A stretch of DNA of 64,000 nucleotides from an uncultured Poribacteria bacterium (GTDB taxonomy: Bacteria > Poribacteria > WGA-4E > WGA-3G): the NCBI GenBank assembly GCA_951828515.1, contig OX639992.1, positions 5,496,217-5,560,216 of the forward strand, in the 5' to 3' direction. Below, one piece after another: positions 45,059 through 53,225 of the stretch. The position numbers were made by a program, and so were the translations under genes. The stretch's first letter is position 1. Each line of letters starts with the position of its first letter. The notes beneath the pieces are model-generated. The model worked only from the letters and a program-made list of their open reading frames with translations. It ran no database searches and was not told the DNA's origin.

Positions 45059-47230
45059 ATGCCAAATCAATCCAGCACATCAAATGATAAACAACTTACA
45101 CTTCAGGACATTATCCACGAAATAGAGCAAAAATCGAAAGGGGGCGGTTATATTTATCGTGGTGAACGCGAACTACATAAAGATCCTCCACACAATGGAA
45201 AAGTTTCTTCAAATCTTTGGCGCGAATACGGTATTGAGGAAGGACACTTTGATATAGAACTCGTGCAAAAAGAGATGTTGGCTGCTGCGAAAAAACATAC
45301 AGGGGACCTCCCGCAGGACTTTCGTCTGGATGTCATAGCATCTCCGAATACGGTAAGCAAGTCCACACAAGAAGCAATAGATTTTGAAATTCTTACTGAA
45401 ATCCAACACTATGGCGGTAAAACAAACCTTATTGACTTCACAACAGACTACTTTATTGCCCTTTTCTTTGCTTGCGACGGTCATGATGACAAAGATGGAC
45501 GAGTTATCCTTCAAAAAACAGATGAGATAAGAGGCGTGATAAAGCATCCACAAAATCCACGACATAGAGTCATCGCCCAAAAAAGCGTATTCATAAAACC
45601 TCCTAAGGGATTTATTGAACCGCGCGAAGACGCGATAATCATTATACCATCACACCTCAAACAACCGATGCTGGAACACTTACGGAATTACCACGCTATC
45701 TTTACAGAAACCATCTACAACGACATCCACGGATTTATTAGAAACCAGAATATTCACGGAGATGCGTACACAGAATTTTATAGAGGTTTCGCTTCTCATG
45801 ATAGAGCCGATGAGGCGAAAACACCTAAAGGAAAACAGCAGGAGTGTGAAGCAGCCATCACGCATTATACCAATGCCATAGAATTGAAGCCTGATTTTGC
45901 CAATGTCTATAACAATCGGGGTTATACTTACGCTGATAAAGGCGAACTTGATAATGCTATCAGAGACTATACCACAGCAATACAACTGCGACCCTATCTT
46001 GCCGATGCCTATAACGGTCGGGGCAGTGCTTATGCTGACAAAGGTGAACTTGATAACGCCATAAAAGACTATAATAAGGCTATAGAATTGAAACCTGATT
46101 ATGCTGAAGCCTATTATAATCGTGGCATTGCTTACAAGGAAAAAGACGAACTTGATAACGCTATCAGGGACTATAACGAGGCTATAGAATTGAAACCCAA
46201 TTTTGCCGCTGCCTATAACAATCGTGGCATTGCTTACGAGAAAAAAGGCGATTTCGATAGTGCTATCAACGACTACAACGCCGCTATAAAACTTCAACCC
46301 GATGATGCCGAAGTCTATAACAATCGCGGTAACGCTTACCAGAAACAAGGCGATTTTGACAAAGCTATCCAAGATTATACCCAAGCCATACAACTCAAAC
46401 CAGACTATGCCGAGGCACATAACAATCGTGGTGCTGCTCACGGGCGCAAAGGTAACTTTGACCAGGCTATTCAAGATTATACCCAAGCCATACAACTTAA
46501 GCCCGATTATGCCGAGGCACATAACAATCGCGGTAACGCCTACCAGGAAAAGGGCGATTTTGACAAAGCTATCCGAGACTATACCCAAGCCATACAACTT
46601 AAGCCCGATTATGTCGGAGCCTATAACAATCGTGGAAACGCTTACAACGAAAAAAGTGAGTTTGACAAAGCCATCCGAAACTATAACCAAGCAATGGCAT
46701 TGAGGCCGAATTTTCCGGAAGCCTACAGTGGTCGCGGGGTGGCCTACATGGAAAAAAAGGATTTTGCCCAAGCTATCCGGGATCACACTCAAGCAATAGC
46801 ATTCAAATCAGATTATGTCGAAGCCTATAACAATCGCGGGGTCGTTTACCTGAAAAAAGGCGACTTTGCCCAAGCTATCCGAGATTATACCCAAGCCATA
46901 CAACTCAAACCAGACTATGCCGAGGCACATAACAATCGTGGGGTCGCTTATGAGGGCAAAGGCGACTTTGGCCAGGCCATCCAAGGTTATACCCAAGCCA
47001 TACAACTTGAACAGAATTATGCCAATGCTTATAGAAATCGTGGTGAAGCATGGTTACGCCTGCGAGAATGGGAAAAAGCCAAAGCAGATCTGACTACAGC
47101 AAGAGACCTGGGGATGGATATCATTGCTAAGTTTCATAGCACGTTCGGAAACATTGCGAACTTTGAACGGAAGACCGGTGTTCAGTTACCAGCAGACATT
47201 GCTGCCTTGCTGACTTTCCCACAGGCATAG
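45059..47230 (+). CDS. FRG-domain protein with eleven TPR repeats
   Basis: 723 aa; GGAGGTGA precedes the ATG. The N-terminal FRG domain (about 15-215) has YIYRGERELH, LTEIQHYGGKTNLIDFTTDY and HRVIAQKSVFIKP; its chemistry is unknown. Eleven near-perfect 34-residue TPRs run from about 284 to 657 (consensus YNNRGNAYQEKGDFDKAI). The tail EWEKAKADLTTARDLGMDII and VQLPADIAALLTFP recurs in the protein at 49778-51025 and in remnants at 48110 and 53500. TPRs 5-7 and 10 are almost identical at DNA level, so repeat number may vary. Neighbours suggest a defence or effector role; that is inference. Confidence 0.85.
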   Translation: MPNQSSTSNDKQLTLQDIIHEIEQKSKGGGYIYRGERELHKDPPHNGKVSSNLWREYGIEEGHFDIELVQKEMLAAAKKHTGDLPQDFRLDVIASPNTVSKSTQEAIDFEILTEIQHYGGKTNLIDFTTDYFIALFFACDGHDDKDGRVILQKTDEIRGVIKHPQNPRHRVIAQKSVFIKPPKGFIEPREDAIIIIPSHLKQPMLEHLRNYHAIFTETIYNDIHGFIRNQNIHGDAYTEFYRGFASHDRADEAKTPKGKQQECEAAITHYTNAIELKPDFANVYNNRGYTYADKGELDNAIRDYTTAIQLRPYLADAYNGRGSAYADKGELDNAIKDYNKAIELKPDYAEAYYNRGIAYKEKDELDNAIRDYNEAIELKPNFAAAYNNRGIAYEKKGDFDSAINDYNAAIKLQPDDAEVYNNRGNAYQKQGDFDKAIQDYTQAIQLKPDYAEAHNNRGAAHGRKGNFDQAIQDYTQAIQLKPDYAEAHNNRGNAYQEKGDFDKAIRDYTQAIQLKPDYVGAYNNRGNAYNEKSEFDKAIRNYNQAMALRPNFPEAYSGRGVAYMEKKDFAQAIRDHTQAIAFKSDYVEAYNNRGVVYLKKGDFAQAIRDYTQAIQLKPDYAEAHNNRGVAYEGKGDFGQAIQGYTQAIQLEQNYANAYRNRGEAWLRLREWEKAKADLTTARDLGMDIIAKFHSTFGNIANFERKTGVQLPADIAALLTFPQA
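45908..47029 (+). repeat. Tandem 102-bp TPR-coding repeats
   Basis: Eleven direct copies of a 102-bp unit encoding one TPR each. The phrase TATACCCAAGCCATACAACT recurs almost unchanged in units 5, 6, 7, 10 and 11, which makes this stretch prone to copy-number change and to misassembly. Confidence 0.85.
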
Positions 47231-47245
47231 TGGTGAAACACAAAC

Positions 47246-47614
47246 TGTCTGAATCGCGGATTATCACGGATTACGCAGATGACGCGGATTTTAAGGAGAT
47301 CCGCTACCGGAAGTGCATCGCACAGAATACACACCAAAACCTATCGGCACCCGCAGAGCAGATTTTGTAGTAGCAGGAGACGTGTTGGTGGAATTAAAAG
47401 CAATCTCTGCCCTGGCAGATGTGCATGAGGCACAGATATTAAACTACCTGAAGGCGTATCGCTTAGAAATAGGCTTATTACTCAATTTCGGGGCAAAAAG
47501 TTTGGAAATCAAAAGACTGATTCTCACACAATCCAATCACGGATTCAAAAGCAGACAGCGGCAATAGAACAGCCTCTTCAATCCGCGTCATCCGTGTAAT
47601 CCGCGATTCAGACA
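47246..47614. mobile_element. Decayed GxxExxY repeat element, internal deletion
   Basis: Starts TGTCTGAATCGCGGATT and ends AATCCGCGATTCAGACA, the same ends as the full element at 51047-51783. It keeps the left interior (CCGGAAGTGCATCGCACA) and the 3' half of the nuclease gene, but lacks about 370 bp between, including the gene's 5' half. It begins 16 bases after the FRG-TPR stop. Confidence 0.75.
47334..47567 (+). pseudogene. GxxExxY nuclease fragment
   Basis: From KPIGTRRADFVVAGDVLVEL to the C-terminus it is nearly identical to the protein at 51317-51736. The first 60 residues, including the GxxExxY motif itself, are missing; a deletion joins CACACC to the PKPIGT codons. It keeps the ELK catalytic residues but is unlikely to be functional. 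Confidence 0.8.
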
Positions 47615-47917
47615 ACAAAAAACCCCGAACACACAAACCCACTGCTCTCCTGAACACGCACCCCTTATCTCAACATTCCCTTGAAAATGAGAGCGTCCGC
47701 TGCTATATTCATAATATCCTGTAACGCAGATTTTAAAGGCATCACATCGGCATAGCCTACAAGCGCGTCAACACCCTATATTAGCAAACATAAGAATACA
47801 ACTTGATGACACAAAAGGCAATAATCCGCGTCATCCGTGTAATCCGCGAGAATCCGCGATTCAGACGACTGCCTTGACTGAAGTGCCAACGTTAATTCAG
47901 ACCCAAAATTATCAAAG

Positions 47918-48066
47918 TTAAGACAAGTTTTGTTGCTCAAATTTGGCAGGTGTTAAATACCCTAATGCCGAATGTGGCGTTTCTGGTGATATACCTATGT
48001 GATAAATGACCGATGCGTTCTCTCGCCTCGGTTATATCTTCATACGCATTGAAATGGACTTCCTCC
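47918..48066 (-). pseudogene. IS3-family transposase C-terminal remnant
   Basis: The minus strand reads EVHFNAYEDITEARERIG, then after a frameshift PETPHSALGYLTPAKFEQQN and a stop. This is the recognisable end of an IS3-group OrfB integrase (PHSALGYLTP). The rest of the element is gone; no ends could be placed. Confidence 0.7.
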
Positions 48067-48109
48067 TCCTTCGCAGCATTTCGCTAGATTTCGCAGCATT
48101 TCGCAAGAA

Positions 48110-48205
48110 GGAATACGAAACGTTGCCGACTTTGAGCAGAAACATAACGTTAAACTACCAAAGGAGATTGCCGCAATGCTAACTCCCCCGCAGGCACAGC
48201 AGTAA
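48110..48205 (+). pseudogene. FRG-TPR gene C-terminal remnant
   Basis: RNVADFEQKHNVKLPKEIAA and MLTPPQAQQ then a stop, homologous to the extreme C-termini of the two FRG-TPR proteins (VADFEQRYDIQMPADLVALL). Upstream coding sequence is lost. It is followed by a repeat end (AATCCGCGTCATCC) at 48252, as the intact genes are. Confidence 0.75.
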
Positions 48206-48313
48206 AACAAAAAACCGTTTCTTAATAGATTATCTGACGTTACAGATTTCCAATCCGCGTCATCCGTGTAATCTGTGATAATCCGCGATTCAGACTCCTT
48301 CACAAAATTGAGA

Positions 48314-48343
48314 TTGACAAACGGGGTACGTCCATGGTATGAT
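48314..48343 (+). promoter_or_regulatory. Promoter of the TIR gene
   Basis: TTGACA (48314-48319), an 18-bp spacer and TATGAT (48338-48343). The surrounding bases resemble the region before 51937: GAGATTGAC upstream, and AGGAAATTCACATTGT versus AGGAAATCCACACTGT downstream. Confidence 0.65.
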
Positions 48344-48449
48344 TTAATAACAGAGGAAATTCACATTGTGGGGAAAGAAACGAAGTGAAGTGTCTGAATC
48401 GGGGACTACCCAGAAGATACAGCCTGCAAGGATTTAAAGGGTGCCAAAA

Positions 48450-49658
48450 ATGCAAAAATACGATGTTGCATTGTCATTTGCCGGAGAAGATCGACAATAT
48501 GCCAAGGCATTAGCAAATCTGCTTAAAGCAGGGGGGTATTCATGCTTTTACGATGAAGATGAGTTAGCGGATCTTTGGGGCAAGAATCTCTACGATTATC
48601 TGTCATCCGTTTACAAAGATAGGGCGCGCTATTGTGTGATGTTCCTGTCTAAGCATTACGAGCAAAAGTTATGGACACACCATGAACGCCAACTTGCACA
48701 AGCCAGGGCATTTCAGGAAAACCGTGAGTACATTTTGCCAGTTCGCCTCGACGATACAGAAATACCGGGGATCCCACCAACGGTCGGGTATCTTGATTTA
48801 CGTTCAATAACTATTGAAGAAGTCTATGAAGCTTTAGTAATGAAGTTATCAGACACAACACCAAAACCCACTACAACTGATAGAACGACTTCCAGAGTTG
48901 TTGAGAAAGACCCAACTGAATATGTCTTGTTAGTCTCTGAAGACGGAAAGTCGTATTTCATTCCATTTCAAAATGCACATTGGGATTCAACAGAAATTTC
49001 GCTCGAACTGCTTCCAGAATCCCCCGAAGAAACCGCTTTTCTCCGGACATTAAGAAGGCATATCAATGAGGCATTTGCACGGGATGTTCATATTGCACTT
49101 ACACTCAGAGAAGATGCCGCGTGGGTAAAACCCCAGGAAATTATAGAAACCGCATCCGGTTCTCAAATCGTTTGGAAAGTCGTTTTCAACGAAGAAAGAC
49201 ACAGACAAAATGAGAGCCCTCTTGGTGAGGTCACTTTCGGATCCTTTACACCGGAAAAGATTGCAGAAGAGCGTGCAAAACGGATTTTGCTTGATAAGAA
49301 ATTAGGTGAACTCCCCACAGATTTCCAAAATCAAATGGGATCCGTAGGGTTACTCAACGAAGCTACTTTGGAAATGTATGTTCGAGGTACAAACGGCTTT
49401 CAAATTTCTGCATCACCCATTCCATCCTTATACCGCTCTTTCGGAAATAGACCAGGCCAATTTGAGAAATGCGCCCGTTTAATGTCTATTCTTTATCTGA
49501 AACTCTCAAACACAGTTGAGGAGATACTTCAATTTGATTTGAAACTTTTAAATTCTAATCAGGTAGAAGTCAAATTTAAAGGACGGCGACACAAACGGTT
49601 TATGAACGTTGAACCCCATACCTTTGAAGTTAATGGCACCTGCCAACTCTCTGAATAA
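48450..49658 (+). CDS. TIR-domain protein with unknown C-terminal domain
   Basis: The ATG at 48450 (AAAGGG upstream) gives 402 aa; a GTG at 48441 adds three. The TIR domain spans about 1-140: YDVALSFAGEDRQYAKALA, CFYDEDELADLWGKNL and YCVMFLSKHYEQKLW. Glu79 in LWTHHERQLAQAR aligns with the NADase glutamate of SARM1-type TIRs, so NAD+ cleavage is plausible. Residues about 155-402 are unrecognised: mixed alpha/beta with YVLLVSEDGKSYFIPFQ and GEVTFGSFTPEKI, possibly a sensor domain. It sits between two FRG-TPR genes, a context suggesting immunity. Confidence 0.85.
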   Translation: MQKYDVALSFAGEDRQYAKALANLLKAGGYSCFYDEDELADLWGKNLYDYLSSVYKDRARYCVMFLSKHYEQKLWTHHERQLAQARAFQENREYILPVRLDDTEIPGIPPTVGYLDLRSITIEEVYEALVMKLSDTTPKPTTTDRTTSRVVEKDPTEYVLLVSEDGKSYFIPFQNAHWDSTEISLELLPESPEETAFLRTLRRHINEAFARDVHIALTLREDAAWVKPQEIIETASGSQIVWKVVFNEERHRQNESPLGEVTFGSFTPEKIAEERAKRILLDKKLGELPTDFQNQMGSVGLLNEATLEMYVRGTNGFQISASPIPSLYRSFGNRPGQFEKCARLMSILYLKLSNTVEEILQFDLKLLNSNQVEVKFKGRRHKRFMNVEPHTFEVNGTCQLSE

Positions 49659-49777
49659 CCCGTCTTTTGAAAACTCAAGATGTCCCACCGTTTAAGTGTG
49701 GTATTGATCTGGATCCATTCCTCCGCTTCATCGAAACCCAAACAAAAGCAAAACTTGAATAGGAATAAATAATCATT

Positions 49778-51025
49778 TTGGAAGATAAAAATAACACCAT
49801 TGCTAAAACCATAAACGAGTTTATAGAGTGGGCGGCACAATTTAGCGATGGACAATACCTATTCCGCGGTGTTTCAACAGAAAGCTACAAAATAGAGGCA
49901 TCCGCTTATCGTCGCCTCCGAGAAATGGACAGAAACGATCCAAAAAAGTTGCTAAAAATCAACAAGGATTTGATAGAAAAAGCACGAAGTCTGGGACACG
50001 ACCAGAGAGATGGCAGACAACTTCCCGATCTTGAACTACTGGCAGAACTTCAGCATTTCGGCGCAGCCACCTGTCTAATAGACTTCACGCGTAGTGCATT
50101 GGTCGCACTCTGGTTCGCCTGTCAGCAAGGATCCCAAAGAGAAGCAAATGGTAAAGTGTTTGCCGTCCGTCACGATGATATGGTCCGTTTGAAAACAGTT
50201 AATCCCGAATTGATAAAAGAAGATATTGACTATTTCCTCGAACCGGACGAAAACGGTAGATATCCCCTCTATCAATGGCAACCCAAACTCCAGAATAACC
50301 GTATCATTGCCCAACAATCTGTCTTTGTATTTAGTGGGACCCAAATTGAAGCAGAGGCTGAATGTGTCATTGATAAAAATAGCAAGCAAAACATCCTAAT
50401 CGCTCTGGATAAAGTATCAGGTATCACCGAAGCTAATATTTATCCTGACTTCGATGGATTCGCTCGCTTACATGCCCACAATAAATCTTACATTGAACCC
50501 GATGCCCAAGACTATCTGCAACGCGGTATTGAAACTCACCAAAATGATAATTTAGATGATGCCATTGAGTACTACACCGAAGTTATACGGTTAGATCCAG
50601 CGGATACCTCTGTTGTCTCCATGGCTTATTACAATCGTGGCGTTGCGTATGATGAAAAAAATGAGGTTGACCTTGCCATCCAAGACTATAACCAAACTAT
50701 ACAACTCAATCCAAATTTCGCCGAGGTCTATAACAATCGTGGTTATGCTTACCGTCAAAAAGGCGAAATTGAACGCGCTATTGAAGATTATGACCGAGCT
50801 ATACAGATCAAATCAGATAACGTTCTGTTTTACAACAATCGCGCTATCGCACTATTACACCTGAAAGAGTGGGAAAAAGCCAAATCGGACTTGACGATTG
50901 CCCGAAACATGGGAGTAGATATCATGGCTTTATTTCATAACGCTTACGCGAGCGTTGCAGATTTTGAGCAGAGATATGATATTCAAATGCCAGCGGACCT
51001 CGTTGCACTCCTAACTCCCCCGTAG
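49778..51025 (+). CDS. FRG-domain protein with short TPR array
   Basis: 415 aa from a TTG start (TAGGAATAAATAATCA upstream). FRG domain about 10-215: YLFRGVSTESYKIEASAYRR, LAELQHFGAATCLIDFTRSA and NNRIIAQQSVFVFSG. Three or four TPRs follow (about 245-375; YNNRGYAYRQKGEIERAIED), then EWEKAKSDLTIARNMGVDIM and IQMPADLVALLTPP as in the larger paralogue at 45059-47230. The two share layout and both conserved FRG blocks but have diverged strongly. It is followed after 21 bases by the intact GxxExxY element, as the other is by the decayed one. Confidence 0.83.
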   Translation: MEDKNNTIAKTINEFIEWAAQFSDGQYLFRGVSTESYKIEASAYRRLREMDRNDPKKLLKINKDLIEKARSLGHDQRDGRQLPDLELLAELQHFGAATCLIDFTRSALVALWFACQQGSQREANGKVFAVRHDDMVRLKTVNPELIKEDIDYFLEPDENGRYPLYQWQPKLQNNRIIAQQSVFVFSGTQIEAEAECVIDKNSKQNILIALDKVSGITEANIYPDFDGFARLHAHNKSYIEPDAQDYLQRGIETHQNDNLDDAIEYYTEVIRLDPADTSVVSMAYYNRGVAYDEKNEVDLAIQDYNQTIQLNPNFAEVYNNRGYAYRQKGEIERAIEDYDRAIQIKSDNVLFYNNRAIALLHLKEWEKAKSDLTIARNMGVDIMALFHNAYASVADFEQRYDIQMPADLVALLTPP

Positions 51026-51046
51026 GCATAGTAGTGAAACAAAAAC

Positions 51047-51783
51047 TGTCTGAATCGCGGATTTGCACGGATTACGCAGATGACGCGGATTTTAAGGATA
51101 TCCGCTACCGGAAGTGCATCGCACACAATACACACCAAGGATTGACACAGAAAAACGCTCTGTCATTCGGGAAAATAACTTGCCGATACCAAAATCGATA
51201 ATCCGCGAAATCCGTGTAATCCGCCTAATCCGCGATTCAGAAAAAAAATAATCCGTATAATCCACCTAATCCGCGATTCAGAAAAGGCGCGCGAACAAAC
51301 ACAAGGATACTACAAAATGAACGGTAATCTGAAACATAAAGACATAACCGAAAAAATCATCGGAGCAGCATTTGAGGTGCATAAGTTTTTGGGTAACGGC
51401 TTCCAGGAAGTAGTTTATCAACGAGCGTTAGCAATTGAAATGAAAAAAGCTGGGGTGGAATTTGTTAGGGAAATTAAGCAGGATATTTTTTATAAGGATT
51501 TTCCGAAACCTATCGGTACACGTAGAGCAGATTTTATAGTAGCAGGAGACGTGTTGGTGGAATTAAAAGCAATCTCTGCCCTGGCAGATGTGCATGAGGC
51601 ACAGATATTAAACTACCTGAAGGCGTATCGCTTAGAAATAGGCTTATTACTCAATTTCGGGGCAAAAAGTTTGGAAATCAAAAGACTGATTCTCACACAA
51701 TCCAATCACGGATTCAAAGGCAGACAACGGCAATAGAACAGTCTCTTCAATCCGCGTCATCCGTGTAATCCGCGATTCTGACA
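51047..51783. mobile_element. GxxExxY nuclease repeat element, intact form
   Basis: 737 bp from TGTCTGAATCGCGGATT to AATCCGCGATTCTGACA with one gene inside. Internal repeat cassettes (AATCCGTGTAATCCGCCTAA and variants) lie at about 51200-51285 just before the gene. Related copies: 47246-47614 (deletion), 44814-45006 (no gene) and 52632-52797 (3' part only). Bare end repeats occur near 47822-47872 and 48252-48297. No transposase is visible. Confidence 0.7.
51317..51736 (+). CDS. GxxExxY protein (PD-(D/E)XK-type nuclease)
   Basis: 139 aa. The name motif is present (GFQEVVYQRAL, residues about 27-37), and the nuclease core shows ADFIVAGDVLVELKAI with Asp, Glu and Lys in PD-(D/E)XK spacing. The family (TIGR04256) is widespread, of unknown function, and often found inside short repeat elements like the one here. 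It is the only gene of the element at 51047-51783. Possibly a homing-type or repeat-cutting nuclease; that is inference. CAAGGATACTACAAA precedes the ATG. Confidence 0.9.
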   Translation: MNGNLKHKDITEKIIGAAFEVHKFLGNGFQEVVYQRALAIEMKKAGVEFVREIKQDIFYKDFPKPIGTRRADFIVAGDVLVELKAISALADVHEAQILNYLKAYRLEIGLLLNFGAKSLEIKRLILTQSNHGFKGRQRQ

Positions 51784-51862
51784 ACAAAACTCCCCGAACA
51801 CACAAACCCACTGCTCTCCTGAACACGCAACCCTATACCGATGGTTCCTCTTGAAAATGAGA

Positions 51863-51892
51863 TTGACGATCCAAATCTATAAATTGTATAAT
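51863..51892 (+). promoter_or_regulatory. Promoter of the unknown two-gene unit
   Basis: TTGACG (51863-51868), an 18-bp spacer and TATAAT (51887-51892). It shares flanking sequence with the TIR-gene promoter at 48314-48343. Confidence 0.7.
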
Positions 51893-51936
51893 TTAACATT
51901 AAAGGAAATCCACACTGTAAAAAAATGGAGAACATA

Positions 51937-52302
51937 ATGGATGATTTAACTAACACTCTATTACAAGAATTAGAAGAGAACGCTGGAAAAAGTAAAGCCG
52001 AAATGGATAGAGCATGCGACCAAGCGATCGACATTCAACGAGGAACCGGCACACATCCGGCTGGTATTACTGGGGTTTCGGTGGAATGTGCAGAAGGTGT
52101 TCCCATTATGGAATTGGCAAAAGCCATTCCGCATGGGCAAATTGGTAGAACAACCGCTGCAGAAGTCCGAAAAGCAGGCGGTGATGTGGTCCGAACTGCT
52201 GGACGGAGCCCTTATCATGCAACGTTGACAGGACTCGCCCCCGAACAAGTTAGTAAACTACTTACACCGACAGTCCCAAATCCTGGGAGGAAAAGAAGAT
52301 GA
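51937..52302 (+). CDS. Unrecognised protein, first of an overlapping pair
   Basis: 121 aa from the ATG at 51937 (GGAG six bases upstream); an ATG at 51925 adds four. The N-terminus is helical and charged (LLQELEENAGKSKAEMDRAC). The remainder is Gly/Thr-rich with THPAGITGVSVECAEGVPIM, IGRTTAAEVRKAGGDVVRT and SPYHATLTGLAPEQVSKLLT. It ends in a basic GRKRR. No family recognised. The stop overlaps the next start by ATGA, and the unit has its own promoter, an arrangement common for toxin-antitoxin modules, though that role is only a possibility. Confidence 0.75.
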   Translation: MDDLTNTLLQELEENAGKSKAEMDRACDQAIDIQRGTGTHPAGITGVSVECAEGVPIMELAKAIPHGQIGRTTAAEVRKAGGDVVRTAGRSPYHATLTGLAPEQVSKLLTPTVPNPGRKRR

Positions 52303-52634
52303 ACAAACTCAGAGTTTTTGCAGACTTCCACAACGCAGACCCAAAAGGCAGGTTGCGGTTGAACTGCGCTGGGACGATAGAAGATCTTAAACGTCAGGGA
52401 ATTATGCTGCAAGATGGGCAATCCCTTATCATTTATAGCGAAGAGTTGGAAGTTGATGGTGTTGTTCACTACTCAGAAGCAGAAAAATTGTGGACAGCAG
52501 TGATTGATTGGAATGCCATTCGAGAAGTAGAACCTATAGTCCCTCAACCCGTAATTCAGGACATCAGCCGCATGATGGAGAAAAAATGGGTAAACGGTAG
52601 CGACATTACCGAGATGAAAGTGAATACTATGTGA
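52299..52634 (+). CDS. Unrecognised protein, second of an overlapping pair
   Basis: 111 aa with GGAGG directly upstream, inside the end of the preceding gene. Residues LRVFADFHNADPKGRLRLNC and LKRQGIMLQDGQSLIIYSEEL suggest a small beta-rich domain followed by helices (IQDISRMMEKKWV). No family recognised. The last codons run into a degraded GxxExxY fragment, so the C-terminus may have been altered by that insertion. Confidence 0.72.
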   Translation: MNKLRVFADFHNADPKGRLRLNCAGTIEDLKRQGIMLQDGQSLIIYSEELEVDGVVHYSEAEKLWTAVIDWNAIREVEPIVPQPVIQDISRMMEKKWVNGSDITEMKVNTM

Positions 52635-52735
52635 GTTTGAAATAGGCTTACTACTCAATTTTGGATCAAGAAGTTTAAAAATCAAAGGACTGATTTTCAC
52701 ATAACCCACTCACAGATTCAAAGGCGGACGGAGAC
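52632..52735 (+). pseudogene. Third GxxExxY fragment (3' end only)
   Basis: TTGAAATAGGCTTACTACTC and following bases match the end of the gene at 51317-51736 (EIGLLLNFG, then SLKIKGLIFT), with a stop replacing the final SNHGFKG part. The element's right-end repeat follows at about 52752-52797 (AATCCGCGTCATCCGTGTCA). Confidence 0.7.
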
Positions 52736-52870
52736 GATAAAACAGCCTCTTCAATCCGCGTCATCCGTGTCATCCGTGAGAATCCGCGATTCTGACAATA
52801 GAGAAATCCATTATCTTCACAAAAACACTCATCTCAGACCCTGCCAATTAGAAATTTTCCACTAAAACCG

Positions 52871-52899
52871 TTGATAATCAACGCAAGTTGTGATATACT
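52871..52899 (+). promoter_or_regulatory. Promoter of DUF433/DUF5615 pair
   Basis: TTGATA (52871-52876), a 17-bp spacer and TATACT (52894-52899), about 33 bases before the antitoxin start. Confidence 0.65.
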
Positions 52900-52931
52900 T
52901 TCTTAACTATTTGTAGGAAGAGGTGAATACT

Positions 52932-53225
52932 ATGAACGACTATAGAGACATTATTACCATTGAACCGGGTAAACGCAGCGGACAGCCGTGTATTCGGGGA
53001 ATGCGGATCACCGTTTACGATGTCTTTGAATACTTGGCATCGGGTATGACAGTCGCGGAAGTGCTTCACGATTTTCCCGAGTTAACCGAGACAGATATTC
53101 GCGCCTGTTTTGCTTACGCTGCGGACAAGGAAAAATCGCAGATGGTCGTTTACACAGATGAAGCTTCTATTCGATCAGAACCTATCCGACCAACTGGTGA
53201 CGCTGCTGGCGGACCTGTTTCCTAA
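52932..53225 (+). CDS. DUF433 antitoxin
   Basis: 97 aa from the ATG at 52932 (AGGAAGAGG upstream). The DUF433 core is clear: IITIEPGKRSGQPCIRGMRI, VYDVFEYLASGMTVAEVLHDF and LTETDIRACFAYAADKE. DUF433 proteins are VapB-like helical antitoxins paired with DUF5615 PIN proteins. The C-terminal 25 residues overlap the toxin gene by 68 bases and look non-family, so the reading frame was probably extended by loss of an earlier stop. Confidence 0.88.
   Translation: MNDYRDIITIEPGKRSGQPCIRGMRITVYDVFEYLASGMTVAEVLHDFPELTETDIRACFAYAADKEKSQMVVYTDEASIRSEPIRPTGDAAGGPVS

Noticed and set aside
45680-46792. Long open frame on the minus strand across the TPR region
   Set aside because: It is the antisense image of the tandem repeats: its residues are periodic with the same 34-residue step and no ribosome site or known motif is present.
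45908-47029. Regular 102-bp repeats as a CRISPR or satellite
   Set aside because: They are in-frame coding units of a TPR protein, with no unrelated spacers.
47800-52800. CGCGGATT/AATCCGCG repeats as a CRISPR array
   Set aside because: Spacing is irregular (tens to thousands of bases), repeats occur in both orientations and at gene ends, and no cas genes are present.
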